NCBI GenBank assembly: GCA_963798745.1
Contig: CAWCUF010000006.1
Location: forward strand, 257,426-321,425
Direction: 5' to 3'
Source of the DNA: Prado023 sp963798745
GTDB lineage: Bacteria; Actinomycetota; Actinomycetes; S36-B12; CAIYMF01
Length of the DNA stretch: 64,000 nt
This document shows positions 42,014 to 49,454 of the stretch, piece by piece (positions within the stretch are counted from its first letter, which is position 1; every line of letters begins with the position of its first letter). The notes under the pieces are model-generated. The model searched no databases and was not told the DNA's origin. It was given only the letters and a program-made list of their open reading frames with translations. Made by a program: the position numbers and the translations under genes.

Positions 42014-43118
42014 TCAGGCCCGCGACCAGGTCCGCGCGGCTCGGCTCGCAGCCCGGGCGAGACCCTCGGCCGGGTCCTCGCCGGGCTCGGCCGCGGCGGG
42101 GAAGACCGCCGAGACTCCGTGAGGTCATCCACTCACGGCGGGTGACCTCGACCCGCCCGGCCAGCACCACGACCGGGACGGCGCGCGCACTCGCGACCGC
42201 GGCGAGCCCGGCCACCACCTTCCCGCGCAGCGACTGCCAGTCGAAGGCGCCCTCGCCGGTGAGCACCAGGTCGACGTCGGTGAGCAGCTCGTCGACGCCC
42301 ACAGCCGACAGCACCGTGGCGATGCCGGGGACTCGGCGGGCACCCAGACGGATCATCGCCACCCCGAGTCCCCCGCCGGCGCCCGCACCCAGCGCCACGG
42401 CGGGGGCGCGGCCGGACTCGGTGCGCCCGAGCAGGTGCGCCCAGTGCCGTAGGGCTGATTCCAGGGCCTCCACCTGCTCCGGGCTCGCGCCCTTCTGCGC
42501 GGCGAAGCCGTGCGCGGCACCACGGGGCCCGAGCAGCGGTACATCCACATCGGTGGCGACCTCGAGGACCACGCCCGCAACCGCATCCAGGGCAGGTGTG
42601 AGGTCGAGGGTGTCGAGGTCGTGGAGCTGGCCGCCGCCGCTGACCAGGGCCGCCGGGCGCTCGGCGCTCGCCCCGAGCCCGGAAAGCAGCCCGGCCCCGC
42701 CGTCACAGGTGCCGGTCCCACCCACCCCGAGCACGATCCGCCGAGCGCCGCCGACCCGGGCGTCGGCGATGAGCTCGCCGACGCCACGGGTGGTCGTGCG
42801 GGTCGGATCGCGTCGGTCGGTGGGGACAAGGTGCAGTCCAGCGGCTTGGGCGCTCTCGATCCAGGCGGTGTCGTCTGCGGTGCGTAGGTAGTGGGCACGC
42901 ACCGGGTCCCCGAGCGGCCCGGTCACGGTCCGCTCGACGGTGTCGCCGCCTGCGCCTGCCCGGATCGCGTCCAGGAACCCTGGCCCGCCGTCGGACATCG
43001 GCCGCAGGATCAGCCGATCAGCGGGCGCCTGCCCGGCCCACCCACGAGCCATCGCCCGAGAAGCCTGCACCGCCGTCAGCGTCCCGGTGAACGAGTCAGG
43101 GCAGATCAGTACCTCCAC
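42014..43118 (-). pseudogene. Glycerate kinase, disrupted by a frameshift near its 3' end
   Basis: The reading frame from GTG 43118 encodes a GlxK/GarK-type glycerate 2-kinase: VLICPDSFTGTLTAVQASRA, PMSDGGPGFLDAI, VLGVGGTGTCDGGAGLLSGL, GAGAGGGLGVAMIRLGAR and VDLVLTGEGAFDWQSLRGKV. After TRREWMTS (42120) the frame goes wrong; continuing one base later gives GVSAVFPAAAEPGEDPAEGL and then ARAASRAARTWSRA with a stop at 42014-42016, exactly the expected family C-terminus. So one extra base or two missing bases sit at about 42119. Unshifted, the frame would run on to 41814 over the convergent gene. A sequencing error is possible. The start follows a CAGACT box by 8 nt. Confidence 0.82.
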
Positions 43119-43126
43119 GGGGCAGG

Positions 43127-43132
43127 AGTCTG
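43127..43132 (-). promoter_or_regulatory. Leaderless -10 box of the glycerate kinase gene
   Basis: Minus-strand CAGACT, 8 nt before GTG 43118. Confidence 0.4.
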
Positions 43133-43223
43133 GCACCGCACGCCGCCTGGCGCCGAACTCGAACGCCTGGCGTCGGCAACGGCCGGCCACGCGATCGGCC
43201 GGGTCGTCGCGCCCCGTCGCGGC

Positions 43224-43401
43224 GAACCTTGCCGCAGATCTGGTCACTATCAGGTCTGGCGCGCGTCGGCCCAGGGAACCATGCCGCAGACTTGGTCGTT
43301 CCCGGTGGTTCCACGCGCCCCGCGGACGACCACATCCACGGCAAGGTTGCCGTAAATGCCAACGCCGAAACTCCCTGACGACCATATCGACGGCGAGGTT
43401 C
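43224..43401. repeat. Palindromic array: four copies of a 22-nt motif around one centre
   Basis: Two direct copies (43224-43245, 43276-43297; GAACCTTGCCGCAGATCTGG type) and two inverted copies (43328-43349, 43380-43401) occur at a constant 52-bp step. Both inner and outer pairs are symmetric about 43312.5. Pairwise identity is roughly 16-19 of 22. It fills the gap between the glycerate kinase promoter and the YjbR gene. No coding potential was seen in it. Confidence 0.75.
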
Positions 43402-43807
43402 AGCAATGGCGGTCTGCCCCGCGCGCTTCCAACTCCGCTATCCGGGCCAGGGGCGCCGTCCTGCGGTACGAGGCCTCGATCAACTCGGCGACCTCGGACC
43501 AGTCTGCCCCGTCCAGGTCGATGCCCAGCCACCCCGAGGGACCCAGGTAGGCCGGGACGAAGCAGCGCGGGTCGTCCACCAAAGCAGCCCGCTCGTCGGG
43601 GTCGAGCAGCACCATCATCGATCGAGGGTGCTGGACGTATTCGCCCTCGACCTTGACCGAGCCCCCGTAGTACGCGAACACCTTGGTCGTGAAGAAGGCA
43701 GGACGCCCATGGGACACCTTCTCGGCGGCGCCGGGCAGTCCTCGGGCGATGCGCCTGATCGCGACCAGGGCCGGGTCGTGGTCGTCGAACATACGTGGAT
43801 GGTTCAT
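43400..43807 (-). CDS. MmcQ/YjbR family protein
   Basis: A 135-residue single-domain protein of the MmcQ/YjbR (CyaY-like fold) family. Typical are KVSHGRPAFFTTKVFAYYGG, then SMMVLLDPDERAALVDD, FVPAYLGPSGWLGIDLDG and a C-terminal helix SEVAELIEASYRRTAP. The family has a DNA-binding-like fold without a settled function. Start: ATG 43807, with GGGAGCAG about 8 nt upstream; an internal Met (MFDDHD) is possible. Divergent from nadA. Confidence 0.85.
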   Translation of the reverse strand: MNHPRMFDDHDPALVAIRRIARGLPGAAEKVSHGRPAFFTTKVFAYYGGSVKVEGEYVQHPRSMMVLLDPDERAALVDDPRCFVPAYLGPSGWLGIDLDGADWSEVAELIEASYRRTAPLARIAELEARGADRHC

Positions 43808-43994
43808 ATGGCTGCTGCTCCCAGTTCGAGGTCCGGGGGACGCGTGGATCTCGACACCATAAGGGCGGACCTGTCGCCCGCCCGGGTGCAGCGACGCCTG
43901 GACGGGCGCGCAGCCCGCGACCGGAGTCTGTGGAACGATGAGCCCCTGCACCGCGAGGCAGCCCGTACGACGCATGCGAGAAGGAGGGCCCGCG

Positions 43995-45197
43995 ATGACC
44001 GACACGACTACCTGGACCGAACCGCAGCCCACACCGCTGGCCCTCCTGCTGCTGGGCCAGGGCAACGATCCGCAGACCGAGAAGGGCGTCGAGTGCCCCG
44101 GCGCGCTGCCCGCCGCCTCCGAACCGGACCTGGTCGCCCGTGCCGAACGGGCCCGGGCGGCGCTCGGCTCGCGGGCCTACGTCCTGGGCCACCACTACCA
44201 GCGCGACGAGGTGATCGCGTTCGCCGATGTCACCGGCGACTCCTTCAAACTGGCCCAGCAGGCCGCGGCCAATCCGGAGGCCGAGTTCATCATCTTCTGC
44301 GGTGTCCACTTCATGGCAGAGAGCGCCGACATCCTCACCGGTCCCGCGCAGCAGGTGATCCTGCCCGACCTGGCCGCGGGCTGCTCGATGGCCGACATGG
44401 CCGAGATCGGGCAGGTCGAGGATGCCTGGGCACGCTTCGAGGAGCTCGGCCTGGCAGCCGACACCATCCCGGTCACCTACATGAACTCCACAGCCGCGAT
44501 CAAGGCCTTCACCGGGCGACATGGGGGCACGATCTGCACGTCGAGCAACGCCCGAGCGTCCCTCGAATGGGCCTTCGAGCAGGGTGAGCGGGTGTTCTTC
44601 CTGCCCGATCAGCACCTCGGGCGCAACACGGCGGTCCTGGACCTGGGGCTCGAGTTGGGCGACTGCGTGCTGTTCGACCCGCACAAGCCCGGCGGTGGGT
44701 TGAGCGCCGAGCAGCTGCGGGCCGCGAAGGTCGTGCTCTGGCGCGGGCACTGCTCGGTGCACGGCCGGTTCACCGAGGAGGTGGTCGACCAGGCCCGGGC
44801 GACCATCCCCGGGGTCAACATCCTGGTCCACCCGGAGTGCCGGCACGAGGTCGTGCAGAAGGCCGACTTCGTCGGGTCCACGGAGTACATCATCAGGGTG
44901 CTCGACGCCGCCGAGCCCGGTTCGGCCTGGGCGATCGGCACGGAGTTGAACCTCGTGCGCCGGCTGGCGCTGGCCCACCCGGACAAGCAGGTCAGCTTCC
45001 TGGACCGCTCGGTCTGCTACTGCTCGACGATGAACCGGATCGACCTGCCGCACCTCGTGTGGGCGATGGAGAACCTGGTGGCGGGCAACGTGGTCAACCA
45101 GATCGTCGTCGATGCGGACACCGCACACTGGGCGCGGGTGGCCCTGGATCGGATGCTGGCCCTGCCAGGAGTGGGCGCCGCGCCCGCCCCGGACTGA
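43995..45197 (+). CDS. nadA: Quinolinate synthase A
   Basis: A 400-residue 4Fe-4S enzyme that makes quinolinate from iminoaspartate and dihydroxyacetone phosphate in NAD synthesis. Conserved blocks: VLGHHYQRDEVIAFADVTGD, FCGVHFMAESADIL (Cys102), LPDLAAGCSMADM, GHCSVHGRF and the late CYCSTMNRIDLPHLVWAM. The long form, like the Bacillus enzyme, has its cluster cysteines in the FCGVH, GHCSVH and CYCSTM segments. A GAAGGAGGG site supports the ATG at 43995. No nadB or nadC is adjacent, although these usually follow nadA in actinobacteria. Confidence 0.95.
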   Translation: MTDTTTWTEPQPTPLALLLLGQGNDPQTEKGVECPGALPAASEPDLVARAERARAALGSRAYVLGHHYQRDEVIAFADVTGDSFKLAQQAAANPEAEFIIFCGVHFMAESADILTGPAQQVILPDLAAGCSMADMAEIGQVEDAWARFEELGLAADTIPVTYMNSTAAIKAFTGRHGGTICTSSNARASLEWAFEQGERVFFLPDQHLGRNTAVLDLGLELGDCVLFDPHKPGGGLSAEQLRAAKVVLWRGHCSVHGRFTEEVVDQARATIPGVNILVHPECRHEVVQKADFVGSTEYIIRVLDAAEPGSAWAIGTELNLVRRLALAHPDKQVSFLDRSVCYCSTMNRIDLPHLVWAMENLVAGNVVNQIVVDADTAHWARVALDRMLALPGVGAAPAPD

Positions 45198-45320
45198 CCG
45201 GTGGCGGCTCTGTCCGCAAGGGACCGTCCACACGGGTCGGGCTCCGCGCTGGGCCGCCCGGCGGCGAGGCGACATCGGCCCGCGCCGCTATGGGCAGCGT
45301 GATCCGCATCGATCCGAGGC

Positions 45321-46049
45321 TCAGCGCTCCAGGAGTGACTGAAGCCGCAGGGCGTTGCGGACCGCGTTGCCGTGGCCGTCGTTGTTGAAGTAGGCGTACA
45401 CCTCGCGCCCGCCGGACTCCCATTCGCGAATCCGGTCGGCCCACCAGGTCAGGTCCGCCTCCGAGTAGGACCCGGCGTACAGGTGATCGTGATCAGGGCC
45501 GTGCAGGCGCACGTACACGAAGGGTGCGGTCGCGCGCAGCACGCACGGCAGCCGAGCCCCACTGATGACCGTGTAAGCAGCGTTGTGCCGCTCGAGCAGG
45601 TCGAACACGCCCTCGGCATGCCACGTGGGATGGCGGAACTCCACGGCGACCTTCAACCATCGCGGCAGGCTGGCCAGGAAGTAGTCGAGGCGGGCATCGT
45701 CGCGTTCGTGCGCCGGGTGCAGTTGCACGAGCAGCACACCACGACGTTCACCGAGCGCACGCATGGCGCTGTCGATCCGCTGGGCCCAGACCTCTGGCGA
45801 ATGGAGCCGCCGGCCATGGGTCAGCCCGCGCGGAGCCTTCACCGACAGCTCGAAGCCGTCAGGCAACCGGTGGCGCCACGTGGCGAACGACTGCTCCCGC
45901 GGCCAACGGTAGAAGCTGGCGTTGAGCTCCACGGTGGAGAATCGGTGTGCGTACACGCCCAGCCGAGCGGCTGCGGACGTACCCGGCTCGTACAGCACGC
46001 CGTCCCAATGCGGATAGCTCCAGCCAGAGGTACCGATGTGCGTGACCAC
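45321..46049 (-). CDS. DUF72 (YecE-like) TIM-barrel protein
   Basis: A 242-residue protein. It opens THIGTSGWSYPHWDGVLYEP, followed by FSTVELNASFYRWPREQSF, ELSVKAPRGLTH, VLLVQLHPAHERDDARLDYF, VEFRHPTWHAEGVFDLLERH and YAYFNNDGHGNAVRNAL, all family signatures. DUF72 proteins adopt a TIM-barrel-like fold and their reaction is unknown. The GTG start at 46049 has a GGAG site 9 nt upstream. Convergent with nadA across 120 bp. Confidence 0.93.
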   Translation of the reverse strand: MVTHIGTSGWSYPHWDGVLYEPGTSAAARLGVYAHRFSTVELNASFYRWPREQSFATWRHRLPDGFELSVKAPRGLTHGRRLHSPEVWAQRIDSAMRALGERRGVLLVQLHPAHERDDARLDYFLASLPRWLKVAVEFRHPTWHAEGVFDLLERHNAAYTVISGARLPCVLRATAPFVYVRLHGPDHDHLYAGSYSEADLTWWADRIREWESGGREVYAYFNNDGHGNAVRNALRLQSLLER

Positions 46050-46095
46050 GTGCTCAGCTCCGTACCAGGCCTACCCGATCACCATCCGCGCCAGT

Positions 46096-46923
46096 TCAAC
46101 CGAACAACACCGCAGTTCGGTCCTGGGAGCGGGCAGCCCGCAGGGCGACGGCTGCGACTGCGACCACGGCCGCGCAGGCGGCAGCGACCGCCACGGCGGC
46201 CTGCGAGGTGCCCACGGCGACCGCGACGAGCCCCCAGGCCAGCAGACCGGCGAAGCCTGCGGCGGCAAGCACCCGTGCCCCGATCCACGCCGCCAGGCCC
46301 GCCAGCACCAGGAGCGCCACTACCGCAGTCACCGTGACGATGCCCGCAGTGAACTCGACTCCGGCCCAGAGCGCGGTCGTGCCCGTGCCGGCGACCGTGG
46401 CGATCGTGGCCCAGCCCAGGTACGCCGAGACCGGCATGCGCAGCAGCCACCGCTCACTGGCCGATGCCGCTGGGCCCAGTCGGGTGAGCCGCGCCAGCGC
46501 GACCGCGAGCAGCACCACCAGCGCGACGATGACGACCTGCGCGAGACCGAGTGCCTCGCTGACGAAGATCGGCACCCAGACGGTGCTGGCCGCGAACGCG
46601 CCGGCGATCCACCAACCAGTGGCCCGATGAACGGCGCGCGTGTGCTGTGCGGGAAGCGCCTGGTAGAGCGCCAGTGCGAGGCTGGCGAAGTAGATCAACC
46701 CCCAGATGGCGAAGGCGTATCCGGCCGGGGTGAGCACGTGGGCGTAACGATCGGAGATGTCGCCGGTGCTCGCCTGCTCGCCTGGCAGCAGGTTGGCCAG
46801 CAGGCTGCTGACCGCCTGCAGGATGGCGAACAGCACCACCAGGCCGACCCGGATCAGGTCAGCGGTGCTCCGCTGATCGGGCCGGTCGACAGTCGTTCGT
46901 GCATGGACGGAATGCGCAGTCAT
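46096..46923 (-). CDS. TspO/MBR-related membrane protein
   Basis: A 275-residue membrane protein with about eight helices. TPAGYAFAIWGLIYFASLAL near residue 65, with the aromatic-rich segments ATGWWIAGAFAASTVWVPIF and YLGWATIATVAGTGTTALW, resembles the tryptophan-rich sensory (TspO/MBR) proteins but is longer. TspO proteins bind porphyrins and other hydrophobic ligands; whether this one does is unknown. The start at 46923 is chosen from the protein pattern. It lies 46 bp upstream of the DUF72 gene on the same strand. Confidence 0.7.
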   Translation of the reverse strand: MTAHSVHARTTVDRPDQRSTADLIRVGLVVLFAILQAVSSLLANLLPGEQASTGDISDRYAHVLTPAGYAFAIWGLIYFASLALALYQALPAQHTRAVHRATGWWIAGAFAASTVWVPIFVSEALGLAQVVIVALVVLLAVALARLTRLGPAASASERWLLRMPVSAYLGWATIATVAGTGTTALWAGVEFTAGIVTVTAVVALLVLAGLAAWIGARVLAAAGFAGLLAWGLVAVAVGTSQAAVAVAAACAAVVAVAAVALRAARSQDRTAVLFG

Positions 46924-47080
46924 GGCCGACACGTACCCCGCAACTGGCCTCCCAGACTTCGAGGGCCGCCCTCCCGGCACCCTCGCGCTACGGCCGGGGC
47001 GCGGACGAGCCTGACTCGGCGCGGCTCAGCGCGGCTGCACCTGGTGAGCACTTGAGGCTTCAACTTGAGCCCGCGCGCAC

Positions 47081-47086
47081 TACGGT
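47081..47086 (+). promoter_or_regulatory. -10 box upstream of the GGDEF-EAL gene
   Basis: TACGGT; transcription from near 47093 would give a leader of about 33 nt containing GGGAG at 47113-47117, 8 nt before TTG 47126. Confidence 0.35.
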
Positions 47087-47125
47087 AGGCCCCGACCTGA
47101 TCCGTCGAGAGTGGGAGTTGCTTCG

Positions 47126-49285
47126 TTGGCCGTAGCCGCAATGCCCTACTCGCTGGACGAGGCTCGGCCCATGTCCCGGCCCGGGCGGCTGGCGGCGTCG
47201 TTGGGATCGATCGGGTATCTCGCGGCGTCCCTGGCCGTACTGTCCCGGGGTGCTGACCCATGGCCGGCGCTGTTGTGGGTCCCGATCGCCCACGCACTGG
47301 TACTGGCTGTGGTGTGCGGGCTGACCGCGGTGCTGCTCTACGGCCAGGCGAGCCTCGTGGGGCGCCGTGGCTACGTGTGGTTGGGCGGCACCTATCTCTA
47401 TGTGTCGGTCCTGCTGCTGTTCCTGCCGTTGTTCCTCCCCGGTGGCTTCGGTGGGCAGGAGCCGCTGCTGGGAGGCATGCAGTCCGCCCCCTGGATGTTC
47501 TACCTCTGGCATCTCGCGTTCGCCGGCGGCCTCCTGGCGGCCGCATGGGTGCTGCACTCGGACCGGCGCACGCATCGGCGACCCGGGTTGCGCGTGGACA
47601 ACCGACTGTCCGCGCTGGGCGTGGCGATCGCCGCGCTGCTCACCGTGGCGCTCGTGGCAGCGCCCGACACCCCGTTTCGGCCCACCCTGCTGGACGAGGA
47701 TGTGGGGCTGACCTCGTTGAGCGTCGCCCTGGACTGGATGCTGCTCGCTCTGTCCCTGGTCGGCGCGGGCATATCGCTGTGGTGGCAGCGCGAGGGTGCC
47801 GCGATCCAACGATGGCTCTCGGCAGTGCTGCTGCTGCAGCTCGGGGCGGCGATCGTGAACATGAACATGAACAAGTGGTCCTTCAGCTGGTTCTTCGACC
47901 GCATGTTCGGCATGGTCGCCCTGACCAGCTTGCTCATGGTCCTGGTCTACAACCTGGCGCGCGCAGGGCACGCGACGAGTGTGGCGGCACGCTCCGACGC
48001 CCTCACCCGCAGTCAGAGCCGAGCTGCCTTCACCCATTCGGTGGCCGAGGAGATCGCCGATGCCCGGACACGTGGACGGTCCGTCGCCCTGATCTGGGTG
48101 GACCTCGACGGCTTCAAGAGCGTGAACGACCAGTTCGGCCACCACGTGGGCGACGACGTGCTGGCGGTGATGGTGGCCCGCGTCCTGGGGCAGGTCCGCG
48201 ACTGCGACCACGTGGGCCGGCTCGGCGGCGACGAGATCGGAGTCCTGCTCTGCCAGGGCACGCAGCAGGTGGGAGCGGCCGCGGTGGCCGACCGGATCCT
48301 GTCGGCCCTGCGCGAGCCCATGCACGTCGAAGAGCTGTTGATCCACATCACGGGCTCCTTGGGGATCGCCACCTTCCCGATCGATGGCAGCACGCCCGAA
48401 GAACTCTTCACCCGAGCGGATCTGGCCATGTACGCGGCGAAGAACGGTGGCGGGGACCAGAGCGTGCGATTCAGCGCTGAACTCGGCTCGGAGGCCCTGG
48501 ACCGCGCGCGGTTGCGTCACGACCTGGCCCGTGGGGTGCTCGGCGGGGAGTTCGAGTTGGTGTACCAGCCGATCGTGACATTGACCTCCGGCGCTGTCGC
48601 GGGCGTGGAGGCCCTGGCCCGATGGCGCCACGACGGCGAGCTGGTCCCGGCCGCGCAGTTCATGGCCTTCGCGGAGCGCACCGGCCAGATCGTCGCGATC
48701 GGACGTCGGATCCTCGAGGTCGCCGAGCATCACATCGACGAGGTCCTGGCCTCGCTACCCGACGGCGGGTTCCTCACGGTCAACCTCTCCGCGCGCGAGC
48801 TGGCTGACCAGGTCCACCTGGACCGGCTCCTGAGCGGGCCCTTGCAGGCCCGGTCGGGGCGGGTCGTCATCGAGGTGACCGAATCCTCCGAGCTGATGGA
48901 GAAGCCCGACCTCGCACGCGGCCTGCTGCGCCTGCGCGCGGCCGGATATCGGCTGGCCGTCGACGACTTCGGGGCGGGGTTCTCGAACTTCGCCCGCCTT
49001 CAGGCGATGCGCCCGGATCTGCTCAAGGTCGATCGCTCGCTGGTCGCGCGCGCCGGCAGCGGGGCAGATGGCGGGATGGCGTTCCTCGCCGCCGCCAGCA
49101 GCGTGGCCGAGAGCCTGAAGTGCCAGGTGGTTGCCGAGGGACTGGAAACCCCGGCGGAGCGGGACGCGGTGCTCGCCACCGGCATCGCGCTCGCGCAGGG
49201 ATACCTGCTCGGACGACCTGTCGCCTTGGAGAAGCTGCCCGAAGTCGTGGCGCGTGCGGGCGAGGGTGGGACAGCGGGGGCCTGA
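47126..49285 (+). CDS. Membrane GGDEF-EAL cyclic di-GMP enzyme
   Basis: A 719-residue bifunctional protein. About seven N-terminal helices (residues 20-270) form a membrane sensor. The diguanylate cyclase domain has RLGGDEIGVLL, with Ile for Phe at the last GGDEF position, and DLDGFKSVNDQFGHHVGDDVL. The phosphodiesterase domain has GVEALARW, TVNLSARELAD, EVTESSELME, VDDFGAGFSNF, LLKVDRSLV and VAEGLETPAE, the full catalytic set. So breakdown of c-di-GMP is likely and synthesis plausible. The TTG at 47126 fits the ribosome binding site; GTG 47111 or ATG 47141 are alternatives. Convergent with the CHAT gene. Confidence 0.9.
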   Translation: MAVAAMPYSLDEARPMSRPGRLAASLGSIGYLAASLAVLSRGADPWPALLWVPIAHALVLAVVCGLTAVLLYGQASLVGRRGYVWLGGTYLYVSVLLLFLPLFLPGGFGGQEPLLGGMQSAPWMFYLWHLAFAGGLLAAAWVLHSDRRTHRRPGLRVDNRLSALGVAIAALLTVALVAAPDTPFRPTLLDEDVGLTSLSVALDWMLLALSLVGAGISLWWQREGAAIQRWLSAVLLLQLGAAIVNMNMNKWSFSWFFDRMFGMVALTSLLMVLVYNLARAGHATSVAARSDALTRSQSRAAFTHSVAEEIADARTRGRSVALIWVDLDGFKSVNDQFGHHVGDDVLAVMVARVLGQVRDCDHVGRLGGDEIGVLLCQGTQQVGAAAVADRILSALREPMHVEELLIHITGSLGIATFPIDGSTPEELFTRADLAMYAAKNGGGDQSVRFSAELGSEALDRARLRHDLARGVLGGEFELVYQPIVTLTSGAVAGVEALARWRHDGELVPAAQFMAFAERTGQIVAIGRRILEVAEHHIDEVLASLPDGGFLTVNLSARELADQVHLDRLLSGPLQARSGRVVIEVTESSELMEKPDLARGLLRLRAAGYRLAVDDFGAGFSNFARLQAMRPDLLKVDRSLVARAGSGADGGMAFLAAASSVAESLKCQVVAEGLETPAERDAVLATGIALAQGYLLGRPVALEKLPEVVARAGEGGTAGA

Positions 49286-49454
49286 TCGATGACAACCAGC
49301 TGGAGGACCAGCAGCGGCGTCGTCGCGAGGCCTTCGACTCGGTTCGCGCACGCGTGGGCCGCGCCACCGCGGGAGTCGCCGACGTCCGGGCCAGGGCCCA
49401 GGGCGCCCGGTCAGTTGGCCCACTTCCGGTACTGGCGCCGGTCGAGGCGACTGC

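Noticed and set aside
41814..45275. A 1153-codon open frame on the minus strand
   Set aside because: Most of it is antisense to nadA and the YjbR gene; only the glycerate kinase part has family features. Long antisense frames are expected at this GC content.
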